Positions 1 through 9,182 of a stretch of DNA of 64,000 nt are shown in pieces. The stretch's first letter is position 1, and every line of letters starts with the position of its first letter. Made by a program: the position numbers and the translations under genes. The notes below the pieces were generated by a model. It had not been told where the DNA came from, ran no database searches, and saw only the letters and a program-made list of their open reading frames with translations. Source of the stretch: Acidovorax soli (GTDB taxonomy: Bacteria; Pseudomonadota; Gammaproteobacteria; Burkholderiales; Burkholderiaceae_C). Where the stretch lies: NCBI RefSeq assembly GCF_900107605.1, contig NZ_FNQJ01000001.1:62001-126000 (forward strand), read 5' to 3'.

Positions 1-1148
1 CTGTGCACCTGTCCGTTGGCGCCTACAAATTCCATGCCCTGCTGCTGCAAATAACCAGGGTCGCGCCGCAGCCGGGGAATGGTTTCGCTGCGCGCAATGG
101 AAGGCGGAATGTTCCAGTAGGGGCTGAATTCGATGAAGCGCATGTCTTCGTCGAACAGCGGCGTGCGGGTGTCCAGCGCCTTGCCCACGATCACCTTCAT
201 GGCCAGTTGCAGCGACACCCGTCCGTCCTGCACCTCGTAGGCGCGCAGCACGAATTCGGGGATGTTGACCACGATCATGCGCGGGCCGCGCAGCAGGGGC
301 GTCCAGCGCAGCCGCTCCATGGCCAGCTCGATCTGGCGGACGCGGGCGGCGGGCGAAATGGCCAAGGCATCCAGCGTGGCCTTGCCGATCACGCCGTCAG
401 AGGCGAGCGCGTGGCGTTGCTGGAAGGCCTTCACGCCGTTCTGCAGGGCCTCGTCGTAGAGCGCTGGCGGCTGCGCATCCGCAGGCAGGTCGCCCAGCAC
501 CACCAGGCGCTGGGTCAGCTGTGCCAGGCCTGCCCAGGCCTGGCCGGCCTCCAGCTTGCGGCCCGGCAGCGCTGGCAGGGGCGTGGCCCAGGCAGCGGGG
601 GCGCCCAGCGCCCGGTAGCGGGCCAGTTCGGTGCGCAGGCTGGCATACAGCGGCACCTGGGGCGCGGCGGCACGCACGGCATCGGCCAGCGAGGGGGCGG
701 CCAGGGCCTGCTGCAGGGTGGTGGTGGCGTCGATGCGGGGGGCTGCGGGCGGGGTGTAGTTCTGCTGGATCTGGCGCGGATCGATGCGGCCCGATCGCAG
801 GTCACCCAGGTAGCGCTGCAGGGCGGTGGTGAGCGCATTTTCGAGCTGCTGTGCGGCATCGGGGCCCAGCGCGGGGCCGCGGGCTGCGGAGGCCACGGCC
901 TGCGCCAGCGCGCTGGCGCGGTAATCGTCGGGTTGCAGGCCTTCGGTGGCCGCTGCCGCCAGAATGTCCACGGCCTGCTGCGCCACAGGCGCGGGGCGCC
1001 CGTCCACCAGCCAGGGCGCGGCGCCTGCCACAGGGGCGCAAACAGCCAGCCAGAGCGCCAGCCATGTGCTGCGCCAACTCAAACGGATGCCAAGGCGTGG
1101 AAACAAAGTGGATGCAAGGGCGAGAAAGGGGCTGGGCATGCGCCGCAT
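1..1148 (-). CDS. L,D-transpeptidase (YcbB-like), C-terminus outside the window
   Basis: This is a periplasmic murein L,D-transpeptidase of the large YcbB/LdtD type, which makes 3-3 cross-links in peptidoglycan. About 382 codons are visible. A signal peptide (hydrophobic stretch WLALWLAVCAPVAGA) is followed by an alpha-helical scaffold region. A peptidoglycan-binding repeat follows (YDEALQNGVKAFQQRHAL, then GVIGKATLDAL), then the start of the YkuD catalytic domain with SPYWNIPPSIA. The catalytic Cys/His motif lies beyond base 1, so activity cannot be judged. The start is ATG at 1148 or the in-frame ATG at 1139; neither has a clear ribosome site. It follows the small zinc-motif gene after 5 bases, so the two may be co-transcribed. 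Confidence 0.88.
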   Translation of the reverse strand, partial: MRRMPSPFLALASTLFPRLGIRLSWRSTWLALWLAVCAPVAGAAPWLVDGRPAPVAQQAVDILAAAATEGLQPDDYRASALAQAVASAARGPALGPDAAQQLENALTTALQRYLGDLRSGRIDPRQIQQNYTPPAAPRIDATTTLQQALAAPSLADAVRAAAPQVPLYASLRTELARYRALGAPAAWATPLPALPGRKLEAGQAWAGLAQLTQRLVVLGDLPADAQPPALYDEALQNGVKAFQQRHALASDGVIGKATLDALAISPAARVRQIELAMERLRWTPLLRGPRMIVVNIPEFVLRAYEVQDGRVSLQLAMKVIVGKALDTRTPLFDEDMRFIEFSPYWNIPPSIARSETIPRLRRDPGYLQQQGMEFVGANGQVH

Positions 1149-1153
1149 CGTGG

Positions 1154-1369
1154 TCAATGGTCGCTCATGCCGGGCCATTCACCGACCAGACCGCAGGCCG
1201 GGCACTGGGCGTAGAGGCTGGGGCTGACCTGGAACTTGGCCTGGTGCTTGTCGGTTTCCGGCGCCTTGTCGTGGGCTTCGCCGTCGATTTCGACCAGCCC
1301 CGTGGCGTGGCAACGTGGGCACCTGGCAGCGGCCAGGGCAGCGAGGGGGTTGAAGTTCTCTGCGAACAC
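1154..1369 (-). CDS. Small protein with two CPxC motifs, probable zinc ribbon
   Basis: This small protein of about 71 residues is of unknown function. It has one CPRCH motif near residue 17 and a second, CPACG, near residue 56, the spacing expected of a zinc ribbon or rubredoxin-like knuckle. The open frame runs back to 1549, but that stretch overlaps the SRP RNA gene. I therefore chose GTG at 1369, which has a GAGG about 7 bases upstream. It ends 5 bases before the L,D-transpeptidase start, suggesting a two-gene transcript. I do not recognise a named family; the zinc ribbon is inferred from the cysteines. Confidence 0.5.
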   Translation of the reverse strand: MFAENFNPLAALAAARCPRCHATGLVEIDGEAHDKAPETDKHQAKFQVSPSLYAQCPACGLVGEWPGMSDH

Positions 1370-1443
1370 GGGCGCCTCGTCGTGTTGTCTGGTGGCTGCA
1401 GGGTTTTCGCAACCCTGCCTGTCGCAAGCAATATCAGAAAGAA

Positions 1444-1543
1444 GTTGACGAGCCTTACCCCCGGCACTGGCTCCACAGTTAGGGCTGCTTGGTTCCCCAC
1501 CTGACCCGGTTGGCCGCTTCACCATGCGGGGAGGCCCGTCAAC
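1444..1543 (-). ncRNA. ffs: Signal recognition particle RNA (4.5S, small bacterial type)
   Basis: The minus strand carries the conserved SRP RNA apical domain: GGGTCAGG, then a GGAA tetraloop inside GGGGAACC, then AAGCAGCC. The outer ends GTTGACG and CGTCAAC pair to close a hairpin of about 100 nt. The RNA binds Ffh and targets nascent membrane proteins. It lies just upstream of dnaX, a common location for ffs, but on the opposite strand. The ends are set by the terminal stem. Confidence 0.9.
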
Positions 1544-1550
1544 CAGCATT

Positions 1551-1672
1551 CTACCCCCTGTGGCGCTTCGCGCCTTCCCCCTTCTCTCGAATTGCTGCGC
1601 AATTCGGAAAGGGGGGCGACACCAGTGCGGCGGGGCGGCCCTTGCGCGGTGTCCCTGGTGTGGGGCGCACGC
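1551..1672. repeat. Dispersed GC-rich repeat, family A, copy 1
   Basis: The spacer between ffs and dnaX holds a repeat with a CCCCCTGTGGCGCTTCGCG start, a central palindrome (GAATTGCTGCGCAATTC), a GGGGGG run and the end block GGCGGGGCGGCCCTTGC. Related copies lie near 15136, 15712 (inverted), 17857 (inverted) and 37800. This is a multi-copy intergenic element; no gene is seen in it. Confidence 0.7.
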
Positions 1673-1717
1673 CGGTTTTAGAAGGTGGTGGCGTTGCGGG
1701 CCCTAGAATCACCCCCC

Positions 1718-3712
1718 ATGTCCTACCTCGTGCTCGCCCGCAAGTACCGTCCCCGCAATTTCACCGAAATGGTGGGGCAGGAGCATGTGGTGCAGGCCCT
1801 CACCAACGCGCTCACCCAGCAGCGGTTGCACCACGCCTACCTGTTCACGGGCACGCGCGGCGTGGGCAAGACCACGGTATCGCGCATCCTGGCCAAGTCG
1901 CTCAACTGCCAGGGTACAGACGGGCAGGGCGGCATCACGGCCACGCCCTGCGGCGTGTGCCAGGCATGTACCGATATCGACAGCGGCCGGTTCGTGGACT
2001 ACACCGAACTCGACGCCGCCTCGAACCGTGGCGTGGACGAGGTGCAGAGCCTGCTGGAGCAGGCGGTGTACAAGCCGGTGCAGGGGCGCTTCAAGGTCTT
2101 CATGATCGACGAAGTGCACATGCTCACGAACACGGCGTTCAACGCCATGCTCAAGACGCTGGAAGAGCCGCCCGAATACCTGAAATTCGTGCTCGCCACG
2201 ACCGACCCGCAGAAAGTGCCCGTCACGGTGCTGAGCCGCTGCCTGCAGTTCAACCTGCGGCCCATGGCGCCCGAGACCGTGCTGTCTCACCTCACGCAGG
2301 TGCTGGCAGCCGAAAACGTAGCGGCCGAGCCGCAGGCCTTGCGCCTGCTGTCGCGCGCGGCGCGTGGCTCGATGCGCGATGCGCTGTCGCTCACCGACCA
2401 GGCCATTGCCTTTGGCAGCGGCCAGTTGCAGGAAGCCGCCGTGCGCCAGATGCTGGGGGCGGTGGACCGCTCCTACGTGTTCCGCCTCATCGAAGCGCTG
2501 GCCCGGGGCGATGGCAAGACCGTGGTGGAAACCTCGGACACGCTGCGCCTGAATGGCCTGTCGGCCGCGTCCACGCTCGAAGAAATGAGCGCCGTGCTGC
2601 AGCGCATGGCGGTGTTCCAGGCCGTGCCGCAGATGGCCGGCGCCGTGGATGCCGACGACCCCGAGGCCTCTGAGACGGCCCGCCTGGCCGCCCTGATGCC
2701 CGCTGACGAAACCCAGCTGCTCTACAGCCTGTGCCTGCACGGGCGGGGCGAGCTGGGCCTGGCGCCCGATGAATATGCCGCGCTGACCATGGTGCTGCTG
2801 CGTCTGCTGGCCTTCAAGCCCCAGAGCGAACCGGCTGAAAAAAAAACTCTGACGCGGCCTGAGGCGGCGTCTTCGGGCCGGGTAGCCGCTGGTTCTGTCG
2901 GGTTCCAGGCTTCCCCTGCGCGCCCTGCTGCCCCTGTGTCGGCACCGATGGCCCCTGCGGTAGCGGATCCTGGGGCGCAGCCCGCAGCGTTGGTTGCCCC
3001 GGCTGCCACCGCCCCGGTCCTGTCGGTTCAACCGTCCCCGTCCGCCTCCGCGCCGTCAGAAGACGTACCTTCCGATGCCTCCGAGCCGCCTCCTTGGCCG
3101 GGTTCGGACGAGCTGGATACCGTGCGGACCGAAGCGCCCACTGCCACCGTTCTGCCGGTGCGCACCACCGAAGATTTTGATGGGAACCAGGCCCCGGTGC
3201 ATGCCGTTCTTGCGCAAAATGCTCCTGAATATGTAGCGATTCCCGTGCGAGAGTTGCCCGAGCCTGGTGAGCGACTGCAGCCGTTGCCCCTGTCTGCGCC
3301 CACCCCCGTCTCGGCGCGCTACACCCCTACGGACGAAGGCGACATATGGCACCGCACCGTGCAGCAGCTGGTGGTGGCCGAAACCATTACCGCCCTGGTG
3401 CGCGAGCTGGCCCTGCAGTCCCAGCTGGTGGCGCGGGATGGCGGCCACTGGCTGCTGCGCGTCGAGCGCGAATCGCTCAACCAGCCCCTGGCCCGCGAGC
3501 GGCTGCGTGCCGCGCTGGAGGCCGCCGGCCATGCCAACCAGATCAGCGTGGAAGTGGGCGTGGTGATTGACAGCCCCGCCCGCCGCAACGCCGCCGCCGC
3601 CGCCGAGCGCCAGCGCGTGGCCGAAGACATCGTGATGAACGACCCCTATGTGCAGTCGCTGGTGCGCGACTACGGCGCGAAAATCGTGCCGGGCAGCATC
3701 AAGCCTGCGTGA
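1718..3712 (+). CDS. dnaX: DNA polymerase III subunits tau and gamma
   Basis: This is the clamp-loader ATPase of the replicative polymerase, 664 residues. The AAA+ core shows Walker [10 protein letters not shown] near residue 45, four zinc cysteines near 64, 78, 81 and 84, a DEVH Walker B near 131, and a sensor region with [11 protein letters not shown] proline/alanine-rich linker follows, then a C-terminal tau domain ending near residue 664. The start ATG at 1718 begins the conserved [12 protein letters not shown]; an upstream in-frame GTG adds only 11 unlikely residues. A run of nine A at codons 374 to 377 may give a shorter gamma form. ybaB and recR follow, a conserved order. Confidence 0.97.
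   Translation: MSYLVLARKYRPRNFTEMVGQEHVVQALTNALTQQRLHHAYLFTGTRGVGKTTVSRILAKSLNCQGTDGQGGITATPCGVCQACTDIDSGRFVDYTELDAASNRGVDEVQSLLEQAVYKPVQGRFKVFMIDEVHMLTNTAFNAMLKTLEEPPEYLKFVLATTDPQKVPVTVLSRCLQFNLRPMAPETVLSHLTQVLAAENVAAEPQALRLLSRAARGSMRDALSLTDQAIAFGSGQLQEAAVRQMLGAVDRSYVFRLIEALARGDGKTVVETSDTLRLNGLSAASTLEEMSAVLQRMAVFQAVPQMAGAVDADDPEASETARLAALMPADETQLLYSLCLHGRGELGLAPDEYAALTMVLLRLLAFKPQSEPAEKKTLTRPEAASSGRVAAGSVGFQASPARPAAPVSAPMAPAVADPGAQPAALVAPAATAPVLSVQPSPSASAPSEDVPSDASEPPPWPGSDELDTVRTEAPTATVLPVRTTEDFDGNQAPVHAVLAQNAPEYVAIPVRELPEPGERLQPLPLSAPTPVSARYTPTDEGDIWHRTVQQLVVAETITALVRELALQSQLVARDGGHWLLRVERESLNQPLARERLRAALEAAGHANQISVEVGVVIDSPARRNAAAAAERQRVAEDIVMNDPYVQSLVRDYGAKIVPGSIKPA
2838..2871 (+). other. 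Slippery A9 tract and hairpin in dnaX
   Basis: Nine consecutive A (2838-2846) lie at the end of the AAA+ region. Losing one A gives a stop after residue 377; gaining one A, or a -1 ribosomal shift, gives a stop after residue 381. A short hairpin, GACGC (2851-2855) with GCGTC (2867-2871), follows directly. This matches the known programmed slippage that makes gamma from tau in other bacteria. The sequence shows the tract; use of it is inferred. Confidence 0.6.
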
Positions 3713-3753
3713 CCAACAACCTCCATTCCACAGAAACGAAAAGGAAACACACC

Positions 3754-4086
3754 ATGTTCAACAAGGGACAACTCGCCGGCCTCATGAAGCAAGCCCAGGC
3801 CATGCAGGACAACCTCAAGAAGGCACAGGACGAGCTGGCTTTCATCGAGGTGGAAGGCGAGTCGGGCGCGGGCCTGGTCAAGGTGCTGATGACCTGCAAG
3901 CACGACGTCAAGCGCATCACCATCGACCCCAGCCTGCTGGCCGAAGACAAGGACATGCTCGAAGACCTGGTGGCGGCAGCGTTCAATGCGGCCGTGCGCA
4001 AGGCCGAGGAGACTTCGGCGGAGAAGATGGGCAAGCTCACGCAAGGCATGCCAGGCCTCCCCGGCGGCATGAAATTCCCTTTCTGA
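3754..4086 (+). CDS. ybaB: YbaB/EbfC nucleoid-associated protein
   Basis: This is a small DNA-binding, nucleoid-associated protein of 110 residues, the usual length for the family. The family forms a dimer that binds DNA non-specifically. Typical features are the N-terminal helix [18 protein letters not shown], then [12 protein letters not shown] and a helical end that finishes in a glycine/proline/methionine tail. ATG at 3754 is preceded by an AAGGAAAC ribosome site; an upstream in-frame start at 3709 lacks one. It sits 41 bases after dnaX and before recR, the standard recombination and replication cluster. Confidence 0.95.
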   Translation: MFNKGQLAGLMKQAQAMQDNLKKAQDELAFIEVEGESGAGLVKVLMTCKHDVKRITIDPSLLAEDKDMLEDLVAAAFNAAVRKAEETSAEKMGKLTQGMPGLPGGMKFPF

Positions 4087-4336
4087 TGCCCTGGCTACTG
4101 CGCGCCAGCCATGCGTCGTTGGGCGGTGCTCGCAATCCTCACGTACAGGAAGTACGTTCCGGTTGCTGTGCTCCGTCCGCCTAGCCTGGCAGGCGCTCGC
4201 TACGCCCTTGAGGGCGGAGTTTTGGGGAGTTTCAAGTTGAAACTGCGCCCTCCGCATACCGTTCGGGCTGAGCCTGTCGAAGCCTGGCCCCGATTCCTCC
4301 TCCTCCCACACCGTCACCCCGATCGCTCACCCACCG
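4087..4336. repeat. ybaB-recR spacer with REP-like element
   Basis: This 250-base spacer has no convincing gene. Near its end (4259-4288) it carries CCGTTCGGGCTGAGCCTGTC followed by GAAGCC, a motif widely repeated between genes in related bacteria, with a diverged relative near 26438. A block of self-complementary sequence (GTACAGGAAGTAC, 4142-4154) lies upstream. Confidence 0.45.
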
Positions 4337-4927
4337 ATGTCCACCACCAACTCCCTCGACGTTCTGATCCAGGCGCTGCGCCGGCTGCCTGGGGTGGGGG
4401 TGAAGTCTGCGCAGCGCATGGCGTTTCATTTGCTGCAGCATGACCGGCAGGGGGCGCTGGCGCTGTCGCGGGCGCTGGAGGAGGCCGTGGGGTCGGTGCG
4501 CCACTGCACGCTGTGCCATACCTTCACCGAGGCCGAGGTGTGCAGCACCTGCCTGGACCCGGAGCGCGACGCCACGCGGCTGTGCGTGGTCGAGACGCCC
4601 GCCGATCAGTCGGCGCTGGAGCGCACGGGGGCGTTCAAGGGGCTTTACTTTGTGCTGATGGGGCGGCTCAGTCCGCTCGACGGCATCGGCCCCCAGGAGA
4701 TTGGCCTGCACAAGCTCATGGAGCGGGCCTGCAACGGCGTGGTGCAGGAGGTGATCCTGGCCACCAATTTCAATGCCGAGGGCGAGGCCACGGCCCATGT
4801 GATCAGCGAGGCTCTCAAAAGCCGGGGCCTGCATGTCACGCGGCTGGCGCGGGGCGTACCCGTGGGCAGCGAGCTGGAGTATGTGGACCTGGGCACCATC
4901 GCGCATGCGCTGGTAGACCGTCGCTAG
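4337..4927 (+). CDS. recR: Recombination mediator protein RecR
   Basis: RecR acts with RecF and RecO to load RecA on gapped DNA. The protein has 196 residues, the normal length. It shows an N-terminal helix-hairpin-helix ([17 protein letters not shown]), a four-cysteine zinc motif ([16 protein letters not shown]) near residues 57-72, and a Toprim domain beginning [16 protein letters not shown]-terminal Walker-like stretch ([12 protein letters not shown]) closes it. The start at 4337 gives the expected N-terminus. It is the last gene of the dnaX-ybaB-recR group. Confidence 0.97.
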   Translation: MSTTNSLDVLIQALRRLPGVGVKSAQRMAFHLLQHDRQGALALSRALEEAVGSVRHCTLCHTFTEAEVCSTCLDPERDATRLCVVETPADQSALERTGAFKGLYFVLMGRLSPLDGIGPQEIGLHKLMERACNGVVQEVILATNFNAEGEATAHVISEALKSRGLHVTRLARGVPVGSELEYVDLGTIAHALVDRR

Positions 4928-5008
4928 CCTCTTTTCGTCGCTAGAATACTCCCGATTTAATAGCGAACAGCGCTTGTCGGTGCTGCGCTATATCCGTCTA
5001 GGGACAAA

Positions 5009-5431
5009 ATGAATTCCTTGCATGTGGCGCGTTTCACGGTGGCCTACTGGTGTGTTTTCATGGCCGTGCTGCTGCCCCTGGTGTGCGCGTGGCTGGCCAA
5101 GAGCGGTGGCCTGGGCAGGCCGCGCCGCGAAGGGGGCTACGACAACCATGACCCGCGTGCCTGGATGGCCCGCCAGTCCGACTGGCATGCCCGCGCGAAC
5201 GCAGCGCAGGCCAACAGTTTCGAGGCGCTGCCATTCTTCATCGGAGCGGTCGTCATTGCACACCAGCTGGGTGCGGCGCAGACCCTGCTCGACATCCTCG
5301 CTTTCCTGTTCATCATGCTGCGCGTTTTCTACATCCTGATGTATGTCTCGGACATGCCCAAGGCCCGCAGCGCGGTGTGGGGTGCGGCGTTCCTGGTGAA
5401 CATCGCCATTTTCTTCATCGGCTACCGCTGA
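5009..5431 (+). CDS. MAPEG family membrane protein
   Basis: This is a four-helix inner-membrane protein of 140 residues in the MAPEG family (membrane-associated proteins in eicosanoid and glutathione metabolism). Bacterial members are poorly characterised; some have glutathione transferase or peroxidase activity. Hydrophobic segments lie near residues 10-30, 72-92, 93-112 and 120-138. The polar stretch ARANAAQANSFEALPFF carries the family's typical R-x-x-N-x-x-x-N-S-x-E-A pattern. AGGGA lies about 7 bases before ATG at 5009. It stands alone after recR. Confidence 0.88.
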   Translation: MNSLHVARFTVAYWCVFMAVLLPLVCAWLAKSGGLGRPRREGGYDNHDPRAWMARQSDWHARANAAQANSFEALPFFIGAVVIAHQLGAAQTLLDILAFLFIMLRVFYILMYVSDMPKARSAVWGAAFLVNIAIFFIGYR

Positions 5432-5557
5432 AACGGTGTGGGCTGATGCCCGCACAGCAATACGTAGAAGCGCTCAGGGGAAGACCCTGATGCGCCCATG
5501 CAGCGGCTGCGGCACGATTGTTGCGTTGCAGCAATTTCCTGCTTTTCCGTTTTTTCC

Positions 5558-6607
5558 ATGTCCCTTCCTCCTGTCAGCCGCCGTGCCTTTGGTGCCCTGT
5601 CTGCCCTGTCGGCAGTCGCGGCATGCACTTCTGGCGCCTGGGCGTATGCGCCCGGCGCCGCGGCGCGGCGCGTCACCATCGCGGTGGGCGGGCAGGCCGT
5701 GCTGTACCACCTGCCCCTGACCATCGCGGGCCGGCTGGGTTTTTTCCAGGCCGAAGGACTGGATGTCACGGTGCTTGACTACCCCGGTGGTGCCCTGGCC
5801 TTGCGGGCGGTGCAGGACGGAGTGGCCCAGGTCTGCTCGGGTGCCTATGAACACACTCTGCGCCAGCAGAGTCGGGGCCACGATTACCGCGCTTTCGTGG
5901 TGCAGGGGCGGGCGCCGCAGCAGGCGCTGGGCGTGTCGCTGCGGGCGGTGCCGAGCTATCGGGGGCCATCGGACCTGCGGGGACGGCGCATCGGTGTTTC
6001 GGCCCTGGGCTCGTCCACCCAGGTGATGGCGAGCATGCTGCTGGCCCGCGCGGGCGTGGATGTGCACACTGTCTCCTTCGTGGGCGTGGGAACGGGGCTT
6101 GCTGCCCTGGCGGCGCTGCGCACAGGCCGCATCCATGCGCTGTGCCATGCCGACCCCATCATGGCGCTGCTCGAGCAACGGGGCGAGGTGCGCCTTGTCG
6201 GCGACCTGCGCACGCTCCAGGCCACGCAGGAGGTGTTTGGCGGCGCCATGCCTGCCAGTTGCCTGGTTGCCCCCCAGTCATTTCTGCACCAGGAGCCCGT
6301 GGTGGCACAGGCGCTGGTCAATGGCATCGTGCATGCGCTCAAGTGGCTGCAGACAGCAGCGCCGGCCGATCTGGTCAAGGCGGTGCCTGCCAGTTACCTG
6401 CTGGGTGACAGGGCGGTCTATCTGGCGGCGTTCAACCGGGTGCGCGAGACGTTTTCGCCCAATGGGCTCATGCCCGAGGACGGGCCGGCAACCGCCTTGC
6501 GGGCGCTTGCGCAGTCCTATCCCGGCATGTCTGGCACACGGGCCAGCCTGGCACGCACCTTCACCGATGACCTGACCCGAAAGGCGCGGCAGAAATTCGG
6601 GGTGTGA
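5558..6607 (+). CDS. ABC transporter substrate-binding protein, NMT1/SsuA type
   Basis: This periplasmic binding protein of 349 residues resembles the aliphatic sulfonate/nitrate/thiamine-precursor binding family. After the signal it reads VTIAVGGQAVLYHLPLTIA then GRLGFFQAEGLDV, the typical first lobe. The export signal has an adjacent arginine pair (SRRAFGALSAL) followed by a hydrophobic run, suggesting but not proving Tat export. No permease or ATPase gene is next to it, so it is an orphan and its ligand is unknown. ATG at 5558 was preferred over an upstream in-frame start at 5498, which would put 20 residues before the signal. Confidence 0.85.
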   Translation: MSLPPVSRRAFGALSALSAVAACTSGAWAYAPGAAARRVTIAVGGQAVLYHLPLTIAGRLGFFQAEGLDVTVLDYPGGALALRAVQDGVAQVCSGAYEHTLRQQSRGHDYRAFVVQGRAPQQALGVSLRAVPSYRGPSDLRGRRIGVSALGSSTQVMASMLLARAGVDVHTVSFVGVGTGLAALAALRTGRIHALCHADPIMALLEQRGEVRLVGDLRTLQATQEVFGGAMPASCLVAPQSFLHQEPVVAQALVNGIVHALKWLQTAAPADLVKAVPASYLLGDRAVYLAAFNRVRETFSPNGLMPEDGPATALRALAQSYPGMSGTRASLARTFTDDLTRKARQKFGV

Positions 6608-6726
6608 GATGTGCGCCCTGGCGGTGCGAAGGCGCTGATGGCCTGCGCAGTGGGTGAGAATGCCGGGCCAACGGGGCTGTGCCCGGTGTTCGCCACTCTT
6701 CCTCACTCATTTCAAGGGACCCTCTC

Positions 6727-6879
6727 ATGTCGCTGAGCCTCAGCATTGGCCCGCTCGTTTCCCTGATCGCGGGCATCCTCATCCTGGTCATGCCGCGCCT
6801 GCTGAGCACCATCGTGGCGCTTTACCTGATCGTGATCGGCGTGTTGGGCTTGCTGGGCATGCACACCCTGCGCTTGTAA
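6727..6879 (+). CDS. DUF3096 small membrane protein
   Basis: This is a 50-residue, almost wholly hydrophobic protein with two membrane helices (LVSLIAGILILVMPRLL and TIVALYLIVIGVLGLLG). It matches the DUF3096 pattern of a Gly-Ile-Leu-Ile-Leu core followed by proline and a second helix. Function is unknown. AAGGGA lies 11 bases before ATG at 6727, and the short spacing to the convergent mltD suggests it is transcribed alone. The longer frame from 6679 lacks a ribosome site. Confidence 0.75.
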   Translation: MSLSLSIGPLVSLIAGILILVMPRLLSTIVALYLIVIGVLGLLGMHTLRL

Positions 6880-6906
6880 GTGCCCACGGCACAGCAGCAC
6901 TCGTGC

Positions 6907-8409
6907 TCAGCGGCGTTTCTTGGAGGGCTTGCCACCCTTGCGTGTGGGGGCTGGGGCCTTGCTTCCTGTTGTGCGACTGGCTGAGCCGCTGGCCGATGAT
7001 CCTTTGCTCATGCGCACCGGCAGGAACATCACCACCTGCTGGCCGGCCTTGAAGGCTGCGCCGGTCTTCACATCGTTCCAGTCGGCCACGTTGTCGACGC
7101 TGACGCGGTAGCGCTGTGCCATGCTGCGCACGGTGTCGCGCTTGCCGGCGCGCACCGTGGTGCGGCGGGTCACGATTTCAGGTGTGAGGGCCAGCTGGCC
7201 GTTGTCTGCCAGGTGGGCCGAAACATCCTGGCGGGTAGTGGTGGTTCGCGGCACCATCAGCGCCGATCCGGCCTTGATCAGCATGCGCGGCGGAATGTTG
7301 TTGAGGCTGCGCAGGTCGTTTTCGCTCATGCCGGTACGCTGGGCGGCATCGGCCACGCTCATGGTGGTGGGCACGGACCACACCGTCCAGCTGGCGTATT
7401 GCCCCTGGTTTTTGGCGTCAAGGTTGCGCTGGAAGACCCGCGCGTTGTCCCAGGGCAGCAGGATCTGGGGGGTGCCTGCGGCAAAAATGGTCGGACGGTG
7501 AAACGAGGGGTTCAGCGCACGAAAATCCGCTTCGCGCACCCCTGCCAGCTGGGCCACCACCGCCACGTCGATGTCGTGGGTGATGTCCACCATCTGGAAA
7601 TAGGGGTGGTTTTCGATCAGTGGCAGTTCGGTGCGAAAGGCCTCGGGGTTGGCCACGATGTTTTTGACGGCCTGCAGCTTGGGCACATACAGCCGCGTTT
7701 CCGCAGGCATGTTCAGGTCGGTGTAGCGCGTTCCCAGCCCGGCTTTCTGGTTGCGGGCAATGGCGCGGCCCACGCTGCCTTCACCCCAGTTGTAGGCGGC
7801 CAGGGCCAGGTGCCAGTCGCCAAACATGCCGTACAGCTTTTGCAGGTAGTCGAGCGCGGCGCGGGTGGATGCCAGCACGTCGCGGCGGTCGTCGCGAAAG
7901 GCGTTCTGCTTGAGATCGAAGTAGTTGCCCGTGGCCGGCATGAACTGCCACATGCCGGCGGCCTTGGTGCTGGAGACGGCCTGCGGGTTGAAGGCACTTT
8001 CGATGTAGGGCAGCAGCGCCAGCTCGGTGGGCATGCCCCGGCGTTCGAGCTCTTCAACGATGTGGAACAGGTATTTGCTGGAGCGCTCGGTCATGCGCTG
8101 CATGTAGTCGGGGCGGCTGGCGTACCACTGCTCGCGGTCCTGCACCAGTTCGTGCTGCAGGTCGGGCATGGCAAAACCGCGGCGAATGCGCTCCCACAGG
8201 TCGGCGGGCGTGAACAGCGAGGCCACTTCGCTGCTGGCGGCGCGGCCGGCCGTGATCGGGCTCAGCGGCCCATTGGGGATGACGGGGATGTGGCTGGCGG
8301 TGCCCGCGGGCGAATCGGTGTCGAACGGGTTGCTGGAGGGGGTGCCGGTGGTGGCGCAGCCGGTGAGCCACAGCAGTCCTGCAAGGCAGGCGAAGCGCAG
8401 AATTTTCAT
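6907..8409 (-). CDS. mltD: Membrane-bound lytic murein transglycosylase D
   Basis: This lipoprotein of 500 residues cleaves glycan strands of peptidoglycan to 1,6-anhydro ends. It has a lipobox (LWLTGC) at residues 14-19. The SLT domain carries the catalytic Glu in the IESAFNPQAVS stretch and the motif KAAGMWQFMPATG. Two LysM repeats follow: one near residues 340-390, the other near 425-470. The C-terminal tail is basic. The start ATG at 8409 shares one base with the gloB stop (TGATG), so translation is probably coupled. A longer frame from 8427 would place charged residues before the signal. Confidence 0.95.
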   Translation of the reverse strand: MKILRFACLAGLLWLTGCATTGTPSSNPFDTDSPAGTASHIPVIPNGPLSPITAGRAASSEVASLFTPADLWERIRRGFAMPDLQHELVQDREQWYASRPDYMQRMTERSSKYLFHIVEELERRGMPTELALLPYIESAFNPQAVSSTKAAGMWQFMPATGNYFDLKQNAFRDDRRDVLASTRAALDYLQKLYGMFGDWHLALAAYNWGEGSVGRAIARNQKAGLGTRYTDLNMPAETRLYVPKLQAVKNIVANPEAFRTELPLIENHPYFQMVDITHDIDVAVVAQLAGVREADFRALNPSFHRPTIFAAGTPQILLPWDNARVFQRNLDAKNQGQYASWTVWSVPTTMSVADAAQRTGMSENDLRSLNNIPPRMLIKAGSALMVPRTTTTRQDVSAHLADNGQLALTPEIVTRRTTVRAGKRDTVRSMAQRYRVSVDNVADWNDVKTGAAFKAGQQVVMFLPVRMSKGSSASGSASRTTGSKAPAPTRKGGKPSKKRR

Positions 8410-9182
8410 CAGAAGTCGTTTTTCCATTGGCGCAGGGCGGCAAATACCGCCACGGCGTCGTGTTGTGGGACCCGGGCGTCAAAGCCCTGGGCAGCTGCGG
8501 CGACTGTGGTTTCGCGCACACGCAGAAAGGGGTTGATGTCACGTTCCAGCGCCATGCGTGATGGCAGCGTGGGCTGGTTTTGCGCCCGCAAGGCCGTGCA
8601 ATGGCTGCTGTAGTGGAGCAAGGTGGCGTTGCCGGGTTCCACGGCACGCGCAAATTTCAGGTTGGACAACGTGTACTCATGGGTACAGCACACCAGCGTG
8701 CTGCCCGGCAGGGCGGCCAGCTGGTCGAGCGATGCCAGCATCTGCGTGGGCGTGCCTTCAAAAAGGCGCCCGCAGCCGCCCGAGAAAAGGGTGTCCCCGC
8801 AAAACAGCAGGGGCGCGCCCTCCATATCGGGGCAGTAATAGGCGATGTGGCCAGCCGTGTGGCCCGGAACATCGAGCACGGAAAACCGCAGGCCCAGCAG
8901 ATCCACGCTGTCGCCCTGCGCCAGGCGCACCAGCGGCTCGGGGATGCGCTCGCGCGCCGGGCCGAACACCTGGGCGCCGGTGGCAGCGCGCAAGGCATCC
9001 ACGCCGCCCACATGATCGGCGTGGTGGTGCGTGACTAGAATGGCCTGCAACTGCAGCCCCTGGGCCTGCAGCGCCTGCAGCACGGGCGCCGCGTCACCGG
9101 GGTCCACCACGATGGCCTGGCGGCCGTTGTGCAGCATCCAGATGTAGTTATCGGCAAAGGCGGGCAGCGGTAGCAGGTTCAT
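8409..9182 (-). CDS. gloB: Hydroxyacylglutathione hydrolase (glyoxalase II)
   Basis: GloB hydrolyses S-lactoylglutathione to lactate and glutathione, the second step of methylglyoxal detoxification. It has 257 residues. The metallo-beta-lactamase fold shows THHHADHVGG for the two-metal site, then PGHTAGHI, CGDTLFSGGCGRLFEGT and CTHEYTLSN. The C-terminal part carries the glutathione-binding residues in the LERDINPFLR region. The start codon at 9182 overlaps the start codon of the methyltransferase on the other strand (sequence CATG), so both genes' upstream control regions lie inside each other. Confidence 0.96.
   Translation of the reverse strand: MNLLPLPAFADNYIWMLHNGRQAIVVDPGDAAPVLQALQAQGLQLQAILVTHHHADHVGGVDALRAATGAQVFGPARERIPEPLVRLAQGDSVDLLGLRFSVLDVPGHTAGHIAYYCPDMEGAPLLFCGDTLFSGGCGRLFEGTPTQMLASLDQLAALPGSTLVCCTHEYTLSNLKFARAVEPGNATLLHYSSHCTALRAQNQPTLPSRMALERDINPFLRVRETTVAAAAQGFDARVPQHDAVAVFAALRQWKNDF

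Noticed and set aside
3-1214. Long plus-strand open frame covering most of the first 1.2 kb
   Set aside because: It is antisense to the L,D-transpeptidase, which has clear motifs on the minus strand; the frame is a GC-rich shadow.
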